A stretch of DNA of 64,000 bases. It comes from an uncultured bacterium (GTDB lineage Bacteria; Acidobacteriota; Aminicenantia; Aminicenantales; CALLJL01). The position numbers and the translations under genes were made by a program. How positions within the stretch are numbered: position 1 is the stretch's first letter; the number at the start of each line of letters is the position of its first letter. Shown here in pieces: positions 9,211 to 16,670 of this stretch. The notes under the pieces are model-generated. The model saw only the letters and a list, made by a program, of their open reading frames with translations, searched no databases and was not told where the DNA came from. Location: the NCBI GenBank assembly GCA_938092135.1, contig CALLJL010000023.1, forward strand, positions 62,001 through 126,000. The letters run 5' to 3'.

Positions 9211-10506
9211 TCAATTCCCCATGATCTTATTTATTTCTTCTTTGATCTTTTCATTTTCCCCGCTGGTCAAATATTTAAAAAGAGGAGTGGAAAAATTTAG
9301 GGAGTGCATGATAGTCAATATTTCTTTTGATTTTTTATATTTTTCTCCATTGGGGCAGGCTAGATTCTCTATGAGCTGACCTACAAGGCCAGTTTTTTCA
9401 ATTTCCTCACAGATGATTTCTTGGACATAGCGATCTTCATAATGAAGGGCCTGGAGGAAAATATCAAGTGAGGTATCACCTAGTTTCGCCAGAGCAGTAG
9501 CCGCTTCATTTCTTACCCGCCAGTGGCTGTCAAATAGAGAAGTGGCCAAGGCATAATGGACTTTATTGCCCCTAATTTTTTTTAGGACTCTTAAGGCATA
9601 AAGTCGAACAAACCAGATAGAGTCTTGAAGAAGGGAGATAATTTTTTCGATCTGATTCAGTTCGAGTTTGTCGGCTGAGGCTTCTATTAATTTAAGGGCT
9701 TTGGCCCTAACCTCACTGTTTTCGTGGGAGAGGTAATTAAAGGCAATGGGCAATGCGGATTCACTTTGAAGATGACTCAGGATATCCAAAATAATAGCGA
9801 TTATTTTAGGATTATCAGTATGTTTTAAATAATCAATTAAAAAAGGGATAGCCTCTTGATTGTATTTCAAAATTGCATTTTCGATGGCCTTTCTGGTTAT
9901 CAGCCATTTTTCATAGATCAAAGGAAGAAAATTTAGAATAGTTTGTAGACTTTCAGGAGTGCCAATGTTGGCTAAAGATCTAATGGCTACTGTGATTATT
10001 TCAGGATTCCAGCTTCTCAGCTGTTGAGCTATTTTGTCGATGGAAGAAGAGCTCTTCATTTTTCCGAGTTTATCTATAGCTAAAGCTTTGGTCAGGGCAT
10101 TTCGACATTCGAGCTTCTTTTCGTAGTAATCCACATAGCCAAGTCTTGTAAAAAGTTCTTTGATCTCTGGCTCATATTTTTTCTGGTTCATAAGTTTGAT
10201 TAAGATGTCTTCAATAGCTTGAAACTTGAGTGAGCCAGGAGGGGAATAAAATTTTTGAAGAGCTCCATTTTCAAGGTATCCGGAATAAATAAGATCTTTT
10301 AATTTTTCTCCATAGATTCTTTTTAACCTATCTAATTTTTTAAATCTTTTGGCCCGCACTAACCTTCTGATTATTGAAATGGTAATAAAAGAAGCAATAG
10401 CCAGGATGATAAAAGCAGAGATTAGAATCAAAATTTTTTCCAAGGAGAAAATATTTTTTCTGTTGATTAAAAAAAGACTTAAATATAAAGAATCAGCCCT
10501 TCTCAT
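9211..10506 (-). CDS. membrane-anchored HEAT-repeat protein
   Basis: One hydrophobic helix near the N-terminus (ILILISAFIILAIASFI) is followed by a basic patch and then by a chain of helical HEAT repeats. Several carry the pattern VRxxALxxL or VRNEAATALAKLG. Such repeats bind proteins and have no catalytic site. The gene is the first of the three-gene locus, 8 bases before the glycosyltransferase gene, so it is probably an inner-membrane scaffold for the synthase. The frame extends to a TTG at 10518, but I use the ATG at 10506. Neither start has a clear Shine-Dalgarno sequence. Confidence 0.8.
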   Translation of the reverse strand: MRRADSLYLSLFLINRKNIFSLEKILILISAFIILAIASFITISIIRRLVRAKRFKKLDRLKRIYGEKLKDLIYSGYLENGALQKFYSPPGSLKFQAIEDILIKLMNQKKYEPEIKELFTRLGYVDYYEKKLECRNALTKALAIDKLGKMKSSSSIDKIAQQLRSWNPEIITVAIRSLANIGTPESLQTILNFLPLIYEKWLITRKAIENAILKYNQEAIPFLIDYLKHTDNPKIIAIILDILSHLQSESALPIAFNYLSHENSEVRAKALKLIEASADKLELNQIEKIISLLQDSIWFVRLYALRVLKKIRGNKVHYALATSLFDSHWRVRNEAATALAKLGDTSLDIFLQALHYEDRYVQEIICEEIEKTGLVGQLIENLACPNGEKYKKSKEILTIMHSLNFSTPLFKYLTSGENEKIKEEINKIMGN

Positions 10507-10896
10507 TTTCCAGTTCAAGTCATCAAATCTTAATTGGAAAAAGAAAATTTATCTGATTTCTCTCGCATATAATTTAATTATAATTTTTTTAATCTTTTTT
10601 CGGGAAGAAAAATCAAGGCGATTCCTCCCTTTGATTCCCAATTAATAATGAAAAAAATATAAATAATTTTCTTGGCCAAAGTCAAGAATAGCCATCTTCT
10701 AATTTTTTCACCTACAATCCCAAAAATCCTCATTAATTAGGTGGCCTAACAATTGACTACTTAAAAGGGTATAACAATTAATTCTTTAGACAATCTATAA
10801 AAATTAAAAGAGTGACTTCGAAGAACTCAATTTTTAGGAAGATCTAATTTATTTAGGTTATTTAAATTTTAATGAGAATATTTTAAATACTAGATT
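10507..10896. other. AT-rich divergent intergenic region
   Basis: This 390-base gap separates the HEAT protein gene (minus) from the spermidine-synthase-like gene (plus). It contains no convincing open reading frame. A weak TTTAAA (10861-10866) and TAAATA (10884-10889), 17 bases apart, end 7 bases before the ATG at 10897, where no Shine-Dalgarno sequence is present. That matches the leaderless layout seen elsewhere in the window, but the boxes are poor. I see no good promoter for the minus-strand locus. Confidence 0.4.
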
Positions 10897-13521
10897 ATGA
10901 AGTTAAAGAAGGGTTTGAGCTTTTATTGGACAGAGAAAAGTCAAGTCGAGCAACGAGGGTTTAACCAGAAAAGTTCTTTCCTCTTCCCTTTATTACTTTT
11001 CATGTTTCTAGGGAGTGGCGTGGCAGCTTTAATTTATGAAGTTCTCTGGTTCGAGCTTCTGGAGATAGTTATAGGTTCAAGTGCTTTTTCTCTGGCCATT
11101 TTGCTGTCAGTTTATATGGGCGGACTATTTTTAGGCAGTCTTCTTTTACCCTCTCTTTTGCCCTGCTCATTTAATCCTTTGCGTCTCTATGCTTTTCTTG
11201 AAGCGGGTATTGGGCTTGCAGGTCTTTTAACCCCCATTATTTTGGCTATCATTATGAAAATTTACATTAAAAGTCTTGGCTATGGTCTTCCTCTATTTCT
11301 CCTTCGCGGGATTATTTCAGCTTTATTGCTTCTCGGTCCAACCGGGCTCATGGGTGGAACTTTGCCTATTATTTCGCGTCTTATAAGGCCCACGCCCAAA
11401 GGTTTTTCTTACATTGGCTGGCTTTATGGAGTTAATACGTTAGGCGGTGTTATAGGAACTTTGGGTGCTTCCTTTTATCTGTTGCGCCTTTATAACATAA
11501 TAGTGGCGACAGTTGCGGCTGTAAGCCTTAATTTTATTCTTTTGGCCACAGCCCTCATTCTTTCTTTTCTTCCCCTGGTTCCAAATAAGCTGGCAAATGA
11601 GAAGGGAAGAAGCCTGACTTATTATCTCAGGGAAAATAATCCTTCCTCTTCTCTTCTTCCACCAACTATAATTTATTTGGTTATTGCCTTTTCTGGGATG
11701 AATGCTCTGGGTGCGGAAGTAGTGTGGACACGCCTTCTTTCTCTTTCCCTTGGGGGGACGGTCTATACCTTTTCCCTTCTTCTGGCTGCTTTTTTGGCCG
11801 GCTTGGCCTTAGGTAGTGCTGCGGCCTCTAAATTTGTTGAGCGGCACGTTATTTTGCCTGAATTAGGCCTTTGTATAGTTCAACTCGCCTTAATTCCAGC
11901 CGTTATCTGGACAGCCCTGGCCATTACCAGAATAGTTCCAGGGTGGCTGCCAGCCGAATCAACTGGTCCCCTCAAAGTTTTTCTTCATGATTTTTTCCTT
12001 TGCTGTTTGTCCTTAGGGCCAGCTTCCTTTTTATTTGGAGCAACTTTCCCTTTATCCTTAGCTTCGGCTGGCCAAGGGAATGTAGAAACAGGAAAACTTG
12101 TGGGTCGAATTTATGCGGCCAATACCGCTGGAGCCATTGCTGGTTCTCTTCTTATTGGCCTTATCCTCCTTCCCAGGCTTGGATCATCGGGATGCCAGAA
12201 ATTTTTTATCTTTGTCCAATTTTTAAATTCCGGTTTGATTTTTTCCTGCTTACTTGATCGGACAGAGACTCTTGATTGGCTTAAATTGAAAGCTATTAAA
12301 AGATTTATACAAAAAATCTGGCTCAGGTTCGATCAATTTAGGAGCGTGAGGGTGAATTTCTTTTCTTCGAAATATAAAAAGAAAGGTCAAAGAGTTTTTA
12401 GCCTTATGATAATTATGTTGGTTTATTGCTTAATGATCGGTCTTTCCTGGAGAATCTTCCCCAAGACCCCTTGGCAGCTAATTGCCTATGGCCGAAAGGC
12501 AGCCGAAAAAAAAGATCGAGGTAAGCCTTTGTTAATCTTTGAGGGCATTAATTCAACGATAGCCGTTACAGACTGGAATGGAACGAGGGTTTTTCATACC
12601 GGTGGCCGGGCTGAAGCTTCCAATGCTCTTTTGGATTTAAGAATGGAAAGAATGCTGGCTCATTTACCTGCCCTGATTCATCCTGAACCCCAAAAAGTAT
12701 TGGTGATTGGTTGTGGAGCTGGAATTACAGCAGGTACTTTTCTTCTATATCCTACCGTTAAGAAAGTGGTTATCTGTGAAATTGAACCGGCAGTTTGGGA
12801 AAGGGTGGTGCCTCTCTTTAGGCCAGAAAATTACAGTCTTGATCTAGATCCCCGAGTAGAACTCATTATCGAGGATGGGCGCCATTATCTGCTGACCACA
12901 AGAGAAAAATTTGATCTTATTAGTTCTGATCCAGTCCATCCCTGGCTTAAAGGTTCAGCTTTGCTTTATACCCAGGAATATTTTGAGATAATCAAAAAGA
13001 GGCTAAACCCAGGAGGCCTTTTCTCCCAATGGGTTCCTCTTTATGAAAGCGATGAAGCTACCGTCAAAAGCATGCTGGCCACTTTTTTCAAAGTTTTTCC
13101 TAACGGTCTGATTTGGAGCAATGATTTTATGGGCCTGGATTATGATTTTGTCCTGATGGGGCAAAAAGATAATCTGGTCATAAACATTGATGCCTTACAG
13201 GCTAAATTGAAAAAAGAGTCTTTTAGCCAGGTGGCCAAATCTCTTGGGGAAATCTATTTCCCCTCGGCCATAGAACTTTTGGCCACCTATGCCGGCCGGG
13301 GACCAGACCTTTCTTCGTGGCTTAAAGGAGCCAAGATAAATCTGGATCGAAATTTACGACTTCAATATTTAGCTGGTTGGGGTTTGCATTTGCCTTATAG
13401 AATGAGCCTTTTGGCGATCCTGAGTCAAAATTTCCGTTTTCCCGAGGATTTGATTCAGGGCTGCGAAGAGAATCTCAAGGCTCTGAAAAAAATATGGTGG
13501 CCTGATCTAAATTCCAGGTAG
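10897..13521 (+). CDS. multi-membrane-spanning protein fused to a spermidine synthase-like domain
   Basis: The 874-residue product has two blocks of about six or seven hydrophobic helices (about residues 28-230 and 250-460). One more helix follows near 510, and then a soluble C-terminal domain. That domain carries a Rossmann loop VIGCGAG, an acidic CEIEPAV strand, EDGRHYL and SSDPVHPW, which align with the aminopropyltransferase fold (SpeE). This is the fused MFS/spermidine synthase architecture common in environmental bacteria. The reaction is unproven, since no S-adenosylmethionine decarboxylase gene is nearby. The membrane part could move the product or anchor the enzyme. No Shine-Dalgarno sequence precedes the ATG. 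Confidence 0.82.
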   Translation: MKLKKGLSFYWTEKSQVEQRGFNQKSSFLFPLLLFMFLGSGVAALIYEVLWFELLEIVIGSSAFSLAILLSVYMGGLFLGSLLLPSLLPCSFNPLRLYAFLEAGIGLAGLLTPIILAIIMKIYIKSLGYGLPLFLLRGIISALLLLGPTGLMGGTLPIISRLIRPTPKGFSYIGWLYGVNTLGGVIGTLGASFYLLRLYNIIVATVAAVSLNFILLATALILSFLPLVPNKLANEKGRSLTYYLRENNPSSSLLPPTIIYLVIAFSGMNALGAEVVWTRLLSLSLGGTVYTFSLLLAAFLAGLALGSAAASKFVERHVILPELGLCIVQLALIPAVIWTALAITRIVPGWLPAESTGPLKVFLHDFFLCCLSLGPASFLFGATFPLSLASAGQGNVETGKLVGRIYAANTAGAIAGSLLIGLILLPRLGSSGCQKFFIFVQFLNSGLIFSCLLDRTETLDWLKLKAIKRFIQKIWLRFDQFRSVRVNFFSSKYKKKGQRVFSLMIIMLVYCLMIGLSWRIFPKTPWQLIAYGRKAAEKKDRGKPLLIFEGINSTIAVTDWNGTRVFHTGGRAEASNALLDLRMERMLAHLPALIHPEPQKVLVIGCGAGITAGTFLLYPTVKKVVICEIEPAVWERVVPLFRPENYSLDLDPRVELIIEDGRHYLLTTREKFDLISSDPVHPWLKGSALLYTQEYFEIIKKRLNPGGLFSQWVPLYESDEATVKSMLATFFKVFPNGLIWSNDFMGLDYDFVLMGQKDNLVINIDALQAKLKKESFSQVAKSLGEIYFPSAIELLATYAGRGPDLSSWLKGAKINLDRNLRLQYLAGWGLHLPYRMSLLAILSQNFRFPEDLIQGCEENLKALKKIWWPDLNSR

Positions 13522-13567
13522 ACTGAAGAAACTAAGCCATTTATTTCGCTTCAAGTGAAGAAGAAGG

Positions 13568-13641
13568 GGTGAGTGAGGGGACTCGAACCCCCAACCACCG
13601 GATCCACAGTCCGGTGCTCTAACCGTTGAGCTACACTCACC
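13568..13641 (-). tRNA. tRNA-His (GTG anticodon)
   Basis: On the minus strand a full cloverleaf is seen. The acceptor stem GTGAGTG pairs with CACTCAC, with an extra 5' G at position -1 opposite C73, the identity mark of tRNA-His. The D arm is GCTC/GAGC, the anticodon stem CCGGA/TCCGG holds the loop CTGTGGA, and the T arm loop is TTCGAGT. The anticodon is GTG. The 3' CCA is not encoded, so it must be added after transcription. Confidence 0.95.
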
Positions 13642-13654
13642 ACCTTGAATTTTA

Positions 13655-13683
13655 ATTTTCCCATGGAGAGCCTCGGCTGTCAA
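13655..13683 (-). promoter_or_regulatory. promoter of tRNA-His
   Basis: On the minus strand TTGACA (13683-13678) is followed after 17 bases by GAAAAT (13660-13655). Transcription would start near 13648, a few bases before the mature 5' end. The -35 box is perfect and the -10 box is weak. Confidence 0.5.
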
Positions 13684-13783
13684 GGATTCCAGTAATTGGA
13701 AATTTCCCCGCAACTTTAAGGCTTAATTTTTTAATAAAGGAAATTTTTAGGGAAAGTTATAAGAAGCTGAAGCGAAGCTATTA

Positions 13784-14848
13784 TCAATCTTTAGGGGATA
13801 AAATTTCCTTCTGACCTTCGATAAGATCAAGAACATCGGGTTTATCACGCCAGTGCTCTTCAACTTTAACGGCAAGATCAAGATAAATCCTGGCCCCTAA
13901 AAGTTCTTCGAGCTCTCGCCTGGCCTCAAGCCCAATCTGTTTTAGTCTTTGGCCGCGATGGCCAACAACAATTCCCACTTGATTTTCCTTTTCCACAAAA
14001 ATAGCGGCATTGATGTAAATAAGGCCTTCAAGCCTTTTCTTTTTTGTCTTGGTCAAAGAACCTGGAGCTTTTTCCTTTTTTCTTAGGTTGGCTTTTTTTG
14101 ATTCATTTTTAAGTTGATCGAAGCTTTTATTTCTTTTTTCTTTTATTAGGGTTGTGTAATCAACCTCATCGAGTCGCTTTCCTGTAAGTCTATCTTCAAT
14201 TTTCTCCACATAGACTGCGGTCACAAAGGGGAGTTCATCTTCAACCTGGTCGAGTAATTTTTCCCTGATTATTTCAGCCACCTGAAATCGGAGGGGAAGA
14301 AAAATTTTTTCTTCATTTTCATCGATGGTTTTGGCCTCAGGGAGATATTCAATTATTTTTTTCTCCAAAATATCTAGATTGATTTTTCTTAAAGCGGAAA
14401 TAGGAATGATTTCTTTGAAGGGAAGAAGGTCCTTATAATGATCGATAATAGGTAATATTTTATCCTTCCTGATTATATCAACTTTATTTATGAGAAGAAA
14501 AAGGGGACGATTTACTTTTTTAAGCAAATTAATTACGAAATTATCTCCCTGACCGAAGGGCTGAGTAACATCAATAAGCAGGCATAATAGATCGGCTGTT
14601 TCCAGAGAAGAAATAACCAGGTTCATCATTCTTTTATTTAATTTATGCAAAGGACGATGAATTCCGGGGTTATCAATAAAAATTATCTCCCCCTGGGGGG
14701 TTGACTTGACTCCCAAGATGCATGTCCGGGTTGTCTGGGGCTTATCTGAAATTATGGCCATTTTTTCACCCAGAAGCGAGTTAAGTAAAGTTGATTTACC
14801 CACATTAGGTCGGCCAATAAGGGCTACCTTTCCTCTTCTCTTAATCAA
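13784..14848 (-). CDS. era: GTPase Era, ribosome assembly
   Basis: The G1 motif GRPNVGKST, the Era-specific segment IISDKPQTTR, DNPG and NKVD are all present, followed by a KH domain (GHRGQRLKQIG) that binds the 3' end of 16S rRNA. At 354 residues it is about 50 longer than usual. The extra length is a Lys-rich stretch at about residues 217-275, between the GTPase part and the core of the KH domain. Translation starts at TTG (14848), supported by AGGAGA about ten bases upstream. The gene closes the phoH-pgpH-ybeY-corC-era series. Confidence 0.95.
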   Translation of the reverse strand: MIKRRGKVALIGRPNVGKSTLLNSLLGEKMAIISDKPQTTRTCILGVKSTPQGEIIFIDNPGIHRPLHKLNKRMMNLVISSLETADLLCLLIDVTQPFGQGDNFVINLLKKVNRPLFLLINKVDIIRKDKILPIIDHYKDLLPFKEIIPISALRKINLDILEKKIIEYLPEAKTIDENEEKIFLPLRFQVAEIIREKLLDQVEDELPFVTAVYVEKIEDRLTGKRLDEVDYTTLIKEKRNKSFDQLKNESKKANLRKKEKAPGSLTKTKKKRLEGLIYINAAIFVEKENQVGIVVGHRGQRLKQIGLEARRELEELLGARIYLDLAVKVEEHWRDKPDVLDLIEGQKEILSPKD

Positions 14849-15045
14849 GTTTTCTTCTTCTCCTAAGTTTAAAATCTTTTTATTTCCGCCTTTAATTAAT
14901 CCTTAACAAATATGTTTCGATTAATTTATCCAATCTTTCTTGCCAGGTTCTCCTTTGGCTTCGGCTTTCAGTTTTAATTTTTTGTTACTCTTTTTTTGAT
15001 CACTTTATTTTAATCTTTTTTCCTTTTTTGCCCTTACTCTTTCTT

Positions 15046-16251
15046 TTACTCTTTCTTGATTTTCACTCTGATTACTCTTTTTTCGTTGGCATCAAGAATT
15101 TCAAAGTGAAGTCCCTTTATTTTAAAAACTTCCCCTTTGCTGGGTAAACGGCCCAGATGATGGGTAACCAGACCACCCACCGTGAGATATTCTTCATTGC
15201 TCAGTTTTTCCATAAGAAGTGGCTCAATTTTCTCGACCTCACATTCTCCAGAAACGATGAATTCATTTGAGGAGATAGTCACGATCTTCTCTTCCTCAAT
15301 ATCATATTCATCGCGGATTTCGCCCACGATTTCCTCAACAATATCCTTCATGGTGACCAGACCGGCAATTCCGCCATGTTCATCGACGACCACGGCCATT
15401 TTTTGTTTTCTCTTCTGGAATTCTTTGAGCAGTTCCCTCACCCTCATCGACTCAGGCACAAAATAAACAGGACGCATAATTTTCTCAACAGGAGTTACTT
15501 TAGCTTCTTCATCAGAATAGGCTAACAAATCTTTGACAATGGCCAGGCCTTCAATATTGTCGATTCGATCGCGGTAAACGGGAATTCGGGAATATTTTTC
15601 CTTACTAATGAGTTCTCGCAACTCGGCCAAGGAAGCATCCTTTCTTATACAAATCATGTCCACCCGGGGAGTCATGATTTCTCGAACCAAGGTATCTCCA
15701 AATTCAACTACACTTCGCAACAAAGCTCCCTCTTCCTTTTCAATGATTCCTTCCTCATGGGCTTCATTGATAAAAGTTTGTATCTCTTCATCTGTTGCCT
15801 CTCGTCCAGGAGAGAAGCTTTCTTCTTTTCTTAAAAAAGAAACAGCCGGGCGTCCCAAAAAGGTCATCAAGCCAGATAGGGGAATAAGAGCAAGGAAAAC
15901 TGCTTTGCGGTTGAAGCTATAAAGAAGGCGGGGAAGAAACTCGAAGCCAAAAACAACGAGGGCTAAGGAGAAAAGAAGGGCCCAGATTGTCCAGAGACGA
16001 AGTCGAGGAAAATAATAGAAAAAGGTCAGAAGAAAGGCGGCAAGAAAAATTGTCCTCCAGACCTCAATGGCCATGCGTAACTCTTCCTTGCTCTCAATAA
16101 TTCTCTCCCTCACTTTTTTATCCCGGTCCTCAAGAAGACGGCTTAGGCTTATCCGAGAGGAAGTGGCCAGCGCGGTTGAAAAAAGGGAGAGGAAGAATGT
16201 GGCCAGGAAAAGCAAAAAAACTAAGAATATTTTGAAAACTAAAACTGACAT
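15046..16251 (-). CDS. CorC/HlyC-family CNNM-CBS membrane protein
   Basis: The 401-residue protein has an N-terminal CNNM (DUF21) membrane domain of about four helices. Two CBS domains follow (around EIMTPRVDMICIRKD and VEKIMRPVYFVPE), then the C-terminal CorC/HlyC domain. Such proteins are linked to magnesium or cobalt efflux. It begins 5 bases after the ybeY stop codon, so it is probably coupled to it. The end of the gene is a 12-base tandem duplication that gives two in-frame stop codons. Confidence 0.9.
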   Translation of the reverse strand: MSVLVFKIFLVFLLFLATFFLSLFSTALATSSRISLSRLLEDRDKKVRERIIESKEELRMAIEVWRTIFLAAFLLTFFYYFPRLRLWTIWALLFSLALVVFGFEFLPRLLYSFNRKAVFLALIPLSGLMTFLGRPAVSFLRKEESFSPGREATDEEIQTFINEAHEEGIIEKEEGALLRSVVEFGDTLVREIMTPRVDMICIRKDASLAELRELISKEKYSRIPVYRDRIDNIEGLAIVKDLLAYSDEEAKVTPVEKIMRPVYFVPESMRVRELLKEFQKRKQKMAVVVDEHGGIAGLVTMKDIVEEIVGEIRDEYDIEEEKIVTISSNEFIVSGECEVEKIEPLLMEKLSNEEYLTVGGLVTHHLGRLPSKGEVFKIKGLHFEILDANEKRVIRVKIKKE

Positions 16252-16256
16252 TAGAG

Positions 16257-16670
16257 TTACTCAATGCCAAAATAGGCCTTAAGCCTCAATTCTTCTTTTT
16301 CCATTTTTGAGCCATGATCATGGCCTAGAAGATGGAGAAAACCATGAATCGCAAGTCTTTCTAGTTCTTTTTCCAATTTATTTTTTTTTCGGCCGCATTG
16401 CACATAAGCCTGGGGCACAGAAATGATTATATCGCCAAGGTAATAATGGCCATTTATTCCTTTTTCTCCTAAAGGAAAGCTCAAAACATCAGTTGGCCTG
16501 TTTTTTTTTCGAAATTGCCGGTTTAGGCGTCTGATGGATATGTTGTTGGTAAAGACCAAGCTGACTTCAGCCTCGGAAAGAGCATATAAAGTTAGGAGTT
16601 TTTGGAGAAGGCGACGAAAATGACCCTTTCTTATCTTATGTTTTTTCTGTTGATTGATTATTTGAACCAT
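16257..16670 (-). CDS. ybeY: endoribonuclease YbeY, rRNA maturation
   Basis: The 137-residue protein has the family's zinc site HGxLHLxGHDH, with His109, His113 and His119. It also has the conserved RPTDVLSFP stretch. YbeY processes the 3' end of 16S rRNA and takes part in ribosome quality control. The start lies 35 bases inside the end of the preceding pgpH gene, and the position between pgpH and era is the classical one. Confidence 0.95.
   Translation of the reverse strand: MVQIINQQKKHKIRKGHFRRLLQKLLTLYALSEAEVSLVFTNNISIRRLNRQFRKKNRPTDVLSFPLGEKGINGHYYLGDIIISVPQAYVQCGRKKNKLEKELERLAIHGFLHLLGHDHGSKMEKEELRLKAYFGIE

Noticed and set aside
10349-10645. 98-codon plus-strand frame overlapping the start of the HEAT protein gene
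   Set aside because: It is mostly antisense to the HEAT gene and continues into AT-rich intergenic sequence. No ribosome-binding site or known family is seen.
13507-13713. 68-codon minus-strand frame across the tRNA-His gene
   Set aside because: Its translation carries the CGSGGWGFESP type of peptide typical of translated tRNA sequence. It is an artefact of the tRNA.
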